A stretch of 64,000 bases of DNA from Rugalucina vietnamica (lineage: Eukaryota > Mollusca > Bivalvia > Lucinida > Lucinidae). The notes below the pieces were generated by a model. That model was given only the letters and a program-made list of their open reading frames with translations. It made no database searches and was not told the origin of the DNA. Location of the stretch: contig OZ024877.1 in NCBI GenBank assembly GCA_964017185.1, positions 6,798,006-6,862,005 on the forward strand, read 5' to 3'. Each line of letters starts with the position of its first letter. Positions within the stretch are counted from its first letter, which is position 1. Shown piece by piece: positions 1-11,336 of this stretch. Both the position numbers and the translations under genes were made by a program.

Positions 1-2003
1 GGTCTCAGGCTGCAATAGTTTCCAAACCCAGTGATTTCTGAGAAAACCATAATTTTAATTTTGATATTTAAATGACCTTGGGCCAAGGTCAAGACATGAC
101 CTTGGCCTTCATTAATTACTTGCCTTCATTGACTCCATTAGTTGTCTGCATCTAGCAACTTTCAGGTCTCAGGCTGCAACAGTTTGTTTTCGCCTTTTCC
201 CATGTGAAAGCCTATGTTTCCAAAATTGACCTTGCCGTAAAATAGGTCAAGGTCATCATAGGGTCATCATTTCAACAAACTATGATGGGCTGGAGTCCCA
301 AATGCTACATACCAAGTTTCATGAAAATTGGCCTGCCGGTTCTGGAGAAGAAGATTTTTTAAAGGTTTTTACCATATATGGGATTGGCGGCCATCTTGGT
401 CATGTGACCTGGATTTCGCGATCAAACTTTAGTCTCCCTTACCCATGGATGCTCCACATAAAATTTCACTTTGATTTGCCAAGCAGTTTCAGAGAAGAAG
501 ATCTTTGAAAAGTGTGTATGGACAACAGACTGGCCAAGGTCAAGAGATGACCTTGACCTATATTAATCACATACCTTCATCTACTCCATTAGTTGTTTGC
601 ATCTACCACTTTTCAGGCCTCAGGCTGCAATAGTTTTCAAAAAATCCATAGTTTTCACTTCTTCCTATGTAAAAGCCTATGTTTCCAAATTTGACCTTGC
701 CGTAAAATAATTCAAGGTCATCCAAGGGTCATCATTTTATCAAACTATGATGGGCTGAGGTCCCCAATGCTACATACAAAGTTTCGTGGAAATCAGCCCA
801 CCGGTTCTGGAGAAGAAGATTTTTGAGTGGTTTTTACCATATATGGGCGTGGCGGCCATCTTGGTCATGTGACCTGGATTTCGCGATCAAACTTTCGTCT
901 CCCCTACCCATGGATGCTCCACATAAAATTTCACTTTGATTGGCCGCGCAGTTTCAGAGAAGAAGATCTTTGAAAACTGTGTATGGACAACAGACTGGCC
1001 AAGGTCAAGAGATGACCTTGACCTATATTAATCACATACCTACATCTACTCCATTAGTTGTTTGCATCTACCACTTTTCAGGCCTCAGGCTGCAATAGTT
1101 TTCAAAAAATCCATAGTTTTCACTTTTTCCTATGTAAAAGCCTATGTTTCCAAATTTGACCTTGCCGTAAAATAGGTCAAGGTCATCCAAGGGTCATCAT
1201 TTTATCAAACTATGATGGGCTGAGGTCCTTGATGCTACATACCAAGTTTCGTGGAAATCGGCCCACCGGTTCTGGAGAAGAAGATTTTTGAAAGGTTTTT
1301 ACCATATATGGGCGTGGCGGCCATCTTGGTCATGTGACCTGGATTTCGCGATCAAACTTTCGTCTCCCCTACCCATGGATGCTCCGCATAAAATTTCACT
1401 TTGATTGGCCAAGCAGTTTCAGAGAAGAAGATCTTTGAAAAGTGTGTATGGACGACAGACTGGCCAAGGTCAAGAGATGACCTTGACCTACATTAATCAC
1501 ATACCTTCATCTACTCCATTAGTTGTTTGCATCTACCACTTTTCAGGCCTCAGGCTGCAATAGTTTTCCAAAAATCCATAGTTTTCACTTTTTCCCATGT
1601 AAAAGCCTATGTTTCCAAATTTGACCTTGCCGTAAAATAGGTCAAGGTCATCCAAGGGTCATCATTTTATCAAACTATGATGGGCTGACATCCCCGATAC
1701 TACATACCAAGTTTCGTGGAAATCGGCCCACCAGTTCTGGAGAAGAAGATTTTTGAGTGGTTTTTACCATATATGGGCGTGGCGGCCATCTTGGTCATGT
1801 GACCTGGATTTCGCAATCAAACTTGAAATGCCACTACCCAAGGAGGCTCCACATAAAATTTCAACTAGATTGGCCAAGCGGTTTCAGAGAAGAAGATCTT
1901 TGAAATTGTGGACGACGACGGACGACGGACGACGGACGGACGCCGGATCATGGCTATCCTATTAGCTCACCTTGTGAGCCTTCGGCTCAGGTGAGCTAAA
2001 AAC
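1..2003 (+). mobile_element. HINE-type element T1-F, 5' end outside window
   Basis: A tandem core of about 465 bp (restarts near 167, 617, 1081 and 1547) ends in a GACG-rich microsatellite (about 1909-1945) and a terminal hairpin AGCTCACC..GGTGAGCT followed by TAAAAA. The same 3' end closes the elements at 5953, 23879 and 63786. A 3' hairpin, a tandem core and short subterminal inverted repeats match non-autonomous Helentron-like elements (HINEs). The short ORFs in it are repeat translations, not genes. Confidence 0.75.
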
Positions 2004-3122
2004 AATGACAGGTAACTATCACAAGCTAGATCTCGTCAATATTGATGCGCATACAAAATTTGGTCTGATTATGTCAATTCGTTCTCAAAATATTGAGCGG
2101 AAACGAAATTCTGACCTCAATAAAGGGCCATAAATCCGTCAAAATTTTGCGAAAATGACGGGTAACAATCTCAAGCTAGATCTTGTCAATGATGAAGTGC
2201 ATACAAAATTTGGACGGATTCTGTCAATTCGTTCTCAAGATATGGAGTGGAAACGAAATTCCGACATCAATCAAGGGCTGTAACTCCGTCAAAATTTTGC
2301 AAAAAATGACGGGTAACAATCCCAAGCTAGATCTTGTCAATGATGATGTGCACACAAAATTTGGTCAAATTCTGTCAATTCGTTCTCAAGATATTGAGCG
2401 GAAACGAAATTCTGACATCAATCAAGGGCCGTAACTCCGTCAAAATTTTGCGAAAAATGACGGGTAACAATCACAAGCTAGATCTTGTCAATGATGAAGT
2501 GCATACAAAATTTGGACGGATTCTGTCAATTCGTTCTCAAGATATGGAGTGGAAACGAAATTCCGACATCAATCAAGGGCCGTAACTCCGTCAAAATTTT
2601 GCAAAAAATGACGGGTAACAATCCCAAGCTAGATCTTGTCAATGATGATGTGCACACAAAATTTGGTCGTATTCTGTCAATTCGTTCTCAAGATATTGAG
2701 CGCAAACGAAATTCTGACATCAATCAAGGGCCGTAACTCCATCAAAATTTTGCGAAAAATGACGGGTAACAATCACAAGCTAGATCTTGTCAATGTTGAT
2801 GTGCATACAAAATTTGGTCTGATTCTGTCCATTTGTTCTCAAGATATTGAGCCGAAACGAAATTCTGATGTCAATATAGGGCCATCCAAGGGCAATAACT
2901 CTTGTGCAAATTTGGGGAAACTGACATGCATTTATACACAAGTTGATATTGTCAATATTGATGCATATGCCAAATTTGATTTAAGTCGAAAGACTTGTTC
3001 ACAAGTTATGAGTGGTTACAGAATTATGGACGGAATAACGGAATATTGGAATAACGGAAGGACAGAATGACAGGACAGGGTGAATCCAGCATAGCCACAC
3101 TTTTTCAAAGCGGGGCTATAAA
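2004..3122 (+). mobile_element. Tandem-core element with 151-bp units
   Basis: Starts directly after the preceding hairpin end. The core is about seven copies of a 151-bp unit (ACGGGTAACAAT recurs near 2158, 2310, 2461, 2612 and 2763). It is followed by a degenerate GGAATAACGGAA tract and a 3' hairpin with arms ATAGCC/GGCTAT near 3093-3118. The layout is that of the HINE-type elements but the end sequence is different. No matching 5' terminal repeat was found near 2004, so it is probably truncated there. Nearby 83-aa ORFs are translations of the 151-bp unit. Confidence 0.65.
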
Positions 3123-3649
3123 AATATGAAAACGTACATAAGGCTCAAACAGCACAAAAATTTGACTCCAAAACATAAAACAATTATAAAGTCTTTATCA
3201 CAATCTGAGAGCTTTATATGGCCCGAAAATTGCAATTTTGTCTTTATTTTTACTGGGGTAGGGATCTTCAGTGTGTTTCTTTGAGTCATATTAGTGTTGT
3301 GTGATTTTTTATAATACCCAACTGCTCCACAAAAGCAGCTATTGCAATAATGTCGACTTTAAAGGTTTCTGCATGCAAGGTTGCTAGGAAACAACATAAA
3401 ATTGACAATTTTCCTCACTATCGGTGTCATTGTATATTTTGAACACATCCACAACCTATATCAAATGGCTAACATATTGGGTTTAGCTATTGGGGCCCTG
3501 TTTTTTCTGTTTTCACTGGTTTGATAGCAATATTTCATGACAAGTTTTTGTATATAGCTCTATACATTTGGACATAAGTTAAGCATCGCCCTTATTTTTT
3601 TTCTATAGGTGCTTTTCAAGTAAATTTTTTGCAAAAACAACATTAAGTT
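3123..3649. other. AT-rich spacer, no feature seen
   Basis: About 530 bp of AT-rich sequence without a coding signature, tandem repeat or inverted repeat that I can support. Confidence 0.5.
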
Positions 3650-3857
3650 TGTAAGGGTCTTTAACTTGCGTATATCCCTGATTTGGTATCCCTGACACCA
3701 TAGAACTTGAGCGACAAGGTCAAATGCCATAATGTAGGGCCGTACGTTTGGTTTGATTGGCCCACGGGTTTCAGAGATGTTTGAAAAGTGTGAACAACGA
3801 TGATGACAACTACTATAAGCTCACCTTGTGAGCCTAACGACTTGGGTGAGCTAAAAA
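3650..3857 (+). mobile_element. T1 HINE 3' fragment
   Basis: Decayed core (GATTGGCCCACGGGTTTCAG) followed by the terminal hairpin AGCTCACCTTGTGAGCC...GGTGAGCT and AAAAA. Only the 3' end of a T1-type element remains. The hairpin apex is mutated relative to the copies at 5953 and 23879. Confidence 0.6.
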
Positions 3858-4196
3858 GGACTTTGCTATTTCTATGACATTGGGCTATGAAGATGGCTAA
3901 TAAGGTCGCAGCCATGGTTGCCTAGCAACCGTTGCTATGACAGCATAATTAATATTTTTCCAGATGATGTAGATCCATACATATGCAGGTACATAGGAAT
4001 ATAACTGAATCACACCTTGGGGTAACAGATTTTGTTTTATGAGGCCATCGTCAGAATTTGGATTACCCTTGTACTAAAGCCTCGTCAGTGACCCTTTAGA
4101 TTTGGCAACATGGAGTCAATGTTCGTCTATCTTCTATCCCACTATCGTCGCATTGTGTCCTTGAGCAAGACACATTAATTCCCAATAGTACTGGCT

Positions 4197-4406
4197 CCAA
4201 GGTTATAATACTGTTTTCATGCTCAGCTCAGTTATGACTAAAATTTATCCTGCTCATAAATGTTTTTAACATTTATTAGCAGGATAAATTACAGGATTTG
4301 GTGATCTAAACCTTTGATTCCAATCTATTTTGGTATTTGTGAGCAGTTTAAATTTTATACTCAGCTGAGTTCAGCATGAAAAAAGTTTTATAACCTCTTG
4401 GCCTGG
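4197..4406. repeat. Foldback MITE, family M2
   Basis: Inverted ends containing GGTTATAAxACT..TTCATGCTCAGCTC and a central inverted repeat around TCCTGCTCATAAATGTT..AACATTTATTAGCAGGA. Related copies lie near 10131, 24718 and 29329. No ORF. Confidence 0.65.
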
Positions 4407-4447
4407 TCAATACCCAGGAAGATGTGGCTGCATCTCAACATGACTGA

Positions 4448-5953
4448 ACCAGAGGACCAATGGTCCTGTAAACGCTCACCTGAGATCTGCTACATATACA
4501 AATAAACATGTTTGAATATTATGGTATTAAGCCCCAGTGCAGGGGCAAATGAAGCCCTTGGGCCATTTGTTTTCAGAATAATCAATATTCTGTCTATCTG
4601 CCAATTTCTATTTTATTTATTCCCTTCAAATGACATGTTAACAGTTTTCCCAATTCTAATGCATTGGCAACCTATGTTGACCTTGTCGTCAAATAGGTCA
4701 AGGTCTTCACAGGGTCATGATTTATATACACATTGTAGTACTTCAGCCATCCATGCTTCATGCCAAGTTTCTTTGAAATCGGTCCACCGGTTCCGGAGAA
4801 GAAGATTTTTGAAGGGTTTTTACCATAAATGGGCATGGCGGCCATCTTGGTCATGTGACCTGGATAACTTACATATACATTGGTTACCCCATCCTATAGA
4901 TGCTTCACATAAAATTTGGCTTTGATTGGCCAAGTGGTTTCAGAGAAGAAGATGTTTGAATATTTTGGAAATATACATGCATACTGCCCCAGGGTGGGGG
5001 CATATGAGCTCCTGGGGACCAATCTTTTTCAGAATCATTAATATTCAGTCCTACTGTCCATTTCCTGCAAGACTTTCACTTTAAATGACATTTCAAAAGT
5101 TTTCCCCATTCAAATGCATTGGCAACCTATGTTGACCTTGCCGTAAAAAAGGTCAAGGTCATTCCAAGGTCATTATTTATATACACATTGTGGACCTTTA
5201 GTCACTAGTGCTACATGCCAAGTTTCAAGATCCTAGGCCTTTGGGTTCTGGAGAAGAAGATTTTTATAAGGTTTTTACCATATATGGGCATGGCGGCCAT
5301 CTTGGTCATGTGACCTAGATTATTTATATACACATTGGTTCCCCCTTCCTATAGATGCTTCATATAAAATTTGGCTTTGATTGGCCAAGGGGTTTCAGAG
5401 GAGAAGATGTTTGAATATTTTGGAAATATACATGTATATTTCCCCGGGGTGGGGGCATATGAGCCCCTGGGGTCCAATTTTTTTCAGAATCATAAATATT
5501 CAGTCCTACTGCCCATTTCCTGCAAGACATTCACTTTAAATGACATTTTAAAAGTTTTCCCCATTAGCGACCTATGTTGACCTTGCCATAAAATAGGTCA
5601 AGGTCATCCTAAGGTCATTATTTATATACACATTGTGGACCTTGAGTCACTTATGCTACATGCCAAGTTTCAAGATCCTAGGCCTTTGGGTTCTGGAGAA
5701 GAAGATTTTTAAAGGATTTTACCATATATGGGCATGGCGGCCATCTTGGTCATGTGACCTGGATTATTTATATACACATTGGTTCCCCCTTCCTATAGAT
5801 GCTTCACATAAAATTTGGCTTTGATTGGCCAAGCGGTTTCAGAGGAGAAGATCTTTGAAAATGGTGGACGACGACGACGGACGACGGACGGACGCCGGAT
5901 CATGGCCATCCTATAAGCTCACCTGTGAGCCTACGGCTCAGGTGAGCTAAAAA
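4448..5953 (+). mobile_element. HINE-type element T1-A, complete
   Basis: The 5' end has a small hairpin AGGACCAATGGTCCT and the subterminal repeat GCTCACCTGAG (4474-4484). The core is about 455-bp tandem units. The 3' end has a GACG microsatellite, then a hairpin whose right arm CTCAGGTGAGC (5937-5947) is the exact complement of the 5' subterminal repeat. Terminal AAAAA follows. This 5'/3' complementarity with a 3' hairpin is characteristic of Helentron-associated elements. No protein is encoded, so it would need a Rep/helicase in trans. Confidence 0.75.
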
Positions 5954-6835
5954 TTGTTGACTAGGTTGTTAAACCACAAATCAATCAAACAAACAGGATG
6001 TTCTGTCTTCACTTAAAATGATTTTACGTAGATCTACTAGAAATGTCTTTGGGGCATAAAGGATAACAAAAACAGCAGTGCAAGATTTTGATATTTGATA
6101 ATACATATACACAATAGTTACTGGTTATCCCAAAAGAAAGGAGTGGAAAAATCCAGGGTTGTGCCATAAAAATAAACTTATCAAAAAAGTTAAGCCCCAT
6201 GCAAGTTTTTGTCCAGAGGCTTAATGTTAAGTTGTCTAAGTTAAGTTCTTTCAAAAATATTGAAAGTTGTAAGCTCTAGGTTGCAGTTTTACAACAATAT
6301 CTAAGGTAAGATTAAAACAATGTTTCAATTTGAAATATGCTTGCTTGCTTGAATTGATGCTTTACATCCCAGTCATTAGCTAATGGTCATGTCGGGACGC
6401 TGCCTTCATTTTATGGGACTTTTACCCAAAATTAGGAAGTCATGACATCAAAAAAGTACTTCGAATATAACCACCCAACCAAACCAACAAGGCTTATATG
6501 TATGGGAAGTTTGACATGAACCACATTTCCTGGGCAGGCTCAAACCTGAGCAGTTAACCAGTAATCATATGGTCAGTCAGTAGCGAAGAAGCTTTGCCTA
6601 GAGGCACAGGCAGCCCAACTATTTCTTTAGGCCCCAATGGGCATGGGCCATGGATTATATTATGATTTGTCTAAATTATCTGCTAAGTATCCAAATTTTT
6701 GCCATTTCACTGTAGGAATAATGAGAAATGTTTGGTGACCGTTACTGCAATGTATGACAATCTATAGAAAGCCAATTGAAATTAATGAAAAGCAGCCCTT
6801 GTTTAGAAGATCAATGCTGCTTCATTACTGAATAA
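5954..6835. other. Intergenic spacer, no feature seen
   Basis: About 880 bp of AT-rich DNA between two HINE-type elements. The short ORFs have no recognisable domain. I see nothing else supportable. Confidence 0.5.
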
Positions 6836-9278
6836 GAGCTGTCGCAGGACAGCGTGCTCGACTGCTTCTGACCTTTGTCAAACATAAGGCCAAACCCAAC
6901 CAGTAACCCAAAGCATTATGCTCATACATCTTTTTGCCTTGATGCAATAAGGCAAAATCACTGAACCATGAAAGTTAACTATAACTACCTAAGATTTAAA
7001 GGTCTCACTCATATTGTGAAAGAAGTGTGTTCATATACCAACTGAGTGCCAAGACACAAGGCAAAATCACTGAACCGTGAAAAAAGGTCACACTGACCTA
7101 TAAGTATTGCAGGGTCAAAGGTCTAGTGATACTTACTCATAATGTGAAAGAAAAATGATAATATACCCATTCAGTGTTGAGATATAAAGCAAAATCACTG
7201 AACCATGAAATTAGGTCATAGTGACCTATAAGTATGTTTGGGTTAAAGGTGTGGTCATACTCATTCATAATCAGAAAGAAGTATGAAAAAATAGCAACTG
7301 AGTGTCGAGATATAAGGCAAAATCACTGAACCATGAAATTAGGTCACAGTGACCCAGGAATACTTTACGGTCAAAGGTCTTGTCGTACTCAAACAAATCG
7401 TGAAAGAAGTATGTTCATATACCAATTGAGTGCCGAGATATAAAGGAAAATCACTGAAGCGTGAAATTAGGTCATATTGGCCTAGGACTACTTTAGGGTC
7501 TAAGGTCTTGTCATACGCAAACATAGTGTGAAAGAAGTTTGTTCATAAACCACTTGAGTGCCGAGATATAAGGCAAAGTCACTGAACCATGAAATTAGGT
7601 CACAGTGACCTATAAGTATATTGGGGTCAAGGGTCTGGTCATACTCACTCATAATCTGAAAAAAGTATGAAAATATACTAATTGAGTGTCAAGATATAAA
7701 GCAAAATCACTGAACCGTGAAATTAGGTCATAGTGACCTAGGACTACTTCAGGGTCAAAGGTCTTGTCATACACAAACATACTTTGAAAGAAGTTTGTTC
7801 ATAAACCATTTGAGTACCAAGATATAAGGCAAAAATCACTGAACCATGAAATTAGGTCACAGTGACCTATAAGTATATTGGGGTCAAAGGTCTGGTCATA
7901 CTCACTCATAATCTGGAAAAAGGTATGAAAATATACTAATCTAGTGTCAAGATATAAGGCAAAATCACTGAACCGTGAAATTAGGTCACGGTGACATAGG
8001 ACTACTTCAGGGTCAAAGGTCTTGTCATACGCAAACATACTTTGAAAGAAGTTTGTTCATAAACCATTTGAGTACTGAGATATAAGGCAAAATCATTGAA
8101 CTGTGAAATAAGGTCACAGTGACCTATAAGTATATTGGGGTCAAAGGTCTGGTCATACTCACTCATAATCTGAAAAAAGTATGAAAATATACTAATTGAG
8201 TGTCAAGATATAAGGCAAAATCACTGAACCGTGAAATTAGGTCACAGTGACCTATAAGTAAGTTGGGGTCAAAGGCCTGGTCGTACTAACTCATAATCTG
8301 AAAGAAGTAAGAAAATATACTTATTGAGTGTCAAGATATAAGGCAAAATCACTGAACCATGGAAAGTAGGTCAACCAACCCTTACCGTCATGACACACAA
8401 GTCAGTGTCACAAAGTCAAAAGATGAATGACCAACCATCCTCCTAAGTTGTTTCTTTTAAGAAATAAAAAGAAAAAAAAATTCGGGGAGTTCTAGATTTT
8501 GACCTCTAGCCCCGCCCCCCTGACTCCGACCCAGAGGTCCGATGTCATGGAACCTAAAGTGTATGAAGTATGAATGCTTTATGATAAGTTGTTGTCAAGA
8601 TATGCCTCCTTGTAAAAGTTACACAGCAGTACATCTATTTTTTAGTGTTCTAGTTTTTAACCTCCAGCCCCACCCCCCAGGCATGGACACAGGGGCCAGA
8701 TGCCATGGAATGAAACTCAACCCTACAGGGTACCTATGGTCCGAGTATGAAAGCCCTCTGATAAAAAGTTTTCAAGATATAGACTTCTAGAATACTATAT
8801 CACAGAAAAGCCATTATTATTAATGGTGTTCTAGATTTTAACCTCAAGCCCCACCCCCTGGCATGGACCCAGGGATCTGATGCCATGGAATGAAAGCCGA
8901 CCCTACAGGGTGTCAATGGCCCAAGTATCAATGCTTTCTGATGAGTGGTTGTCAAGATATTGACTTCTAGAAAACTTTAACACAAGAATTGCCATTTTTG
9001 AAGGTGTTCTAGATTTTAACCTCCAGCCCCACCCCCTGGCCTGGACCCAGGGGCCCGATGCCATGGAATGAAAGCTAACCTTACAGGGTATCTATGGTCC
9101 AAGTATGAATGCTTTCTGATGAATGGTTGTCAAGATATGGACTTCTAGAAAACTTTAACGCAAGTGTGACGCGCACGGGAACGGGAACGCACATGGGAAC
9201 GCACACGGGAACGGGAACGTGGACGACCGGGGTGACTGCAATAGCTCTATGCACTTCGTGCAGTCGAGCTAAAAATGG
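6836..9278 (+). mobile_element. HINE-type element T2-D with two satellite cores
   Basis: The 5' end is GAGCTGTCGCAGGACAGC, a small hairpin, then GCTCGACTGC (6856-6865). The 3' end is a hairpin TGCAC-TTC-GTGCA and GCAGTCGAGC (9260-9269), complementary to the 5' repeat, then TAAAAATGG. It carries two different tandem arrays in series: about 11 units of about 128 bp (6950-8370; AAATCACTGAACC recurs) and about four units of 160-180 bp (8480-9160; GATTTTAACCTCCAGCCCC recurs). A GGGAACG microsatellite precedes the 3' end. It shares its ends with the element at 50007-50818 but neither core. Confidence 0.72.
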
Positions 9279-9286
9279 ATGCAAAG

Positions 9287-9425
9287 AAGCAGAGGACCAT
9301 GGGTCCTGAAACACTCACCTGACCTGAGATTGGTTGACTTTGGTGTAAAATAGATCAATGTCATCCCAGGGTTATTATGATTCATATAAACTTATTCAGA
9401 CCTTGAGTCCCTGACGCTACATTTA
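9287..9425 (+). mobile_element. Degenerate T1 HINE 5' fragment
   Basis: GCAGAGGACCATGGGTCCTG followed by CTCACCTGACCTGAG resembles the T1 5' hairpin and subterminal repeat. The T1 core then continues for about 90 bp and stops. It sits directly after the T2 element. Confidence 0.5.
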
Positions 9426-9784
9426 GTTACAAATCATGATGCATGTAAAACATATGTATTTGGCATTGTGCCTATGGGAAAATTTCAGCTGGGGCTTAAT
9501 TTTTATAAAAAGTTCATTTCAAATTTTGAAAAAAGTACAGATGGGCTTGTATTTTAGCAAGCCAGCAACCCTTTTTTTCATGCTTCCTTGATTACCAAAA
9601 AAAATAGCAAGGTTTATTCTGGTCACATAGGCAATCTGTCTTAAGATTACAAACATGCAAAATTAAGCATAGAACAAGATAGTGGCCTTTTCATTTCTTA
9701 GATAAAAGAGTTGCCATCTTCATTGCAAAAACATAGTCCTATATACCTACATAACTGACTGAAGTTTCATGATTTGCATACACT

Positions 9785-10020
9785 GTAAATTGTACAAAAA
9801 TTACAGTTCATTATTAATGTAAGTTCGAAATAGTTTGTGAGAACTTAATTTTCGCAAAAATTTGCAAAACTGTGGTTCTCACTAATAAAGAATCAATTTA
9901 AGCCATAGAGACTACAAGAATACTCATTCACAAATGTAAGACCATGCCAATAAATCAGAAATAAAAAATTCGCGAAGTAAAAGTCACACAAAAATTTCCG
10001 AATTTACATTAATGAACAGT
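9785..10020. repeat. MITE family M4 (GAACTTAATTTTCGC)
   Basis: Contains GAGAACTTAATTTTCGC near one end and TTCGCGAAGTAAAAGTCAC plus AAATTTCCGAATTTACA at the other. The same modules occur at 40308-40522 (opposite orientation) and, split, at 47315-47480 and 48506-48566. Non-coding. Confidence 0.55.
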
Positions 10021-10130
10021 TTAAATTTCATGCAAAACATGGATTACAATGAAAGTAATCTAACCACTATATCATGGAGGCACCTTTTATGGTGTTGATG
10101 TCTTTATGATCGTGCTGTTCATGCTTGTAA

Positions 10131-10366
10131 AGCCTGGCTCAGAGCTTATTAAAAGCTCAGCTGAGACTAAAATTTGTCCTGTTCATAAATGTTAAAATGC
10201 CAACAATTTTTGGCATTGTAACATATATTAACAGGATAAATTACAGGCTTTGTGGTTTATCAATTATAATTCCAATAATTTTGGCTATTTCTATATTTAT
10301 GAGCCATTACAATTTCAATCTCAGCTGAGTTGAGCATGAAAATGTTTTATAAACTCAGGACCAGGA
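10131..10366. repeat. Foldback MITE, family M2
   Basis: Same family as 4197-4406: AGCTCAGCTGAGACTAAAAT, a central palindrome around CCAACAATTTTTGGCATT, and an inverted end CAGCTGAGTTGAGCATGAAA. Confidence 0.6.
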
Positions 10367-11336
10367 TATACAGAAATGACAGAAGACTATTACTCTTTTT
10401 ACATCCCCTCTCTGTCTTTTCATCAACAATACCAGAGGACCAATGGTCCTGTAAACGCTCACCTGAGATCAGCAGCATAAACCGATAAACATGTTTGAAT
10501 GTTATGGTATTTAACTCCAGTGCAGGGGCAGATGAAGCCCTTGGGCCATTTTCTTTTTTCAGAATCTTCAATATTCTGTCCATTTGCCAATTTCCTGCTG
10601 CCTTTCCCCTTCAAATGACATTTTAACAGTTTTCCCAATTCAGATGCATAGGCAACCCATGTTGACCTTGCCATAAACTTGGTCAAGGTCATCACAGGGT
10701 CATGATTTATATATACATTGGAGTACTATAGCCATCGATGCCTCATGCCAAGTTTCCTTGAAATCAGTCTATTGGTTTCAGAGAAGATGATTTTTGATGG
10801 GTTTTTACCATATATGGACATGGCGGCCATCTTTGTCATGTGACCTAGATTATTTATATACACATTGATTCCCCCATTCTATAGATGCTTCACATAAAAT
10901 TAAACTTTGATTGGCCAAGCGGTTTCAGAGGAGAAGACGTTTGAATATTATGGAAATATACATGTATATTGCCCCAGGGTGGGGGCACATGAGCCCCTTG
11001 GGTCCAATTTTTTTCAGAATCATTAATATCTAGTCCTACTGCCCATTTCCTGCAAGACTTTCACTTTAAATGACATTTTAAAAGTTTTCCCCATTCAAAT
11101 GCATTGGCGACCTATGTTGACCTTGCCATAAAATAGTTCAAGGTCATCACAGGGTCATGATTTATATATACATTGTAGTACTTGAGCCATCGATGCTTTG
11201 TGCCAAGTTTCGTTGAAATCGGTCAACCAGTTCTAGAGAAGAAGATTTTTGAAGGGTTTTGACCATATATGGGCATGGCGGCCATCTTGGTCATGTGACT
11301 TGGATTTTTTATATACATATTTGTTACCCCTTCCTA

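Noticed and set aside
2183-3070. Overlapping 83-aa and 144-aa ORFs
   Set aside because: Each starts in a successive 151-bp tandem unit; no domain, no codon bias.
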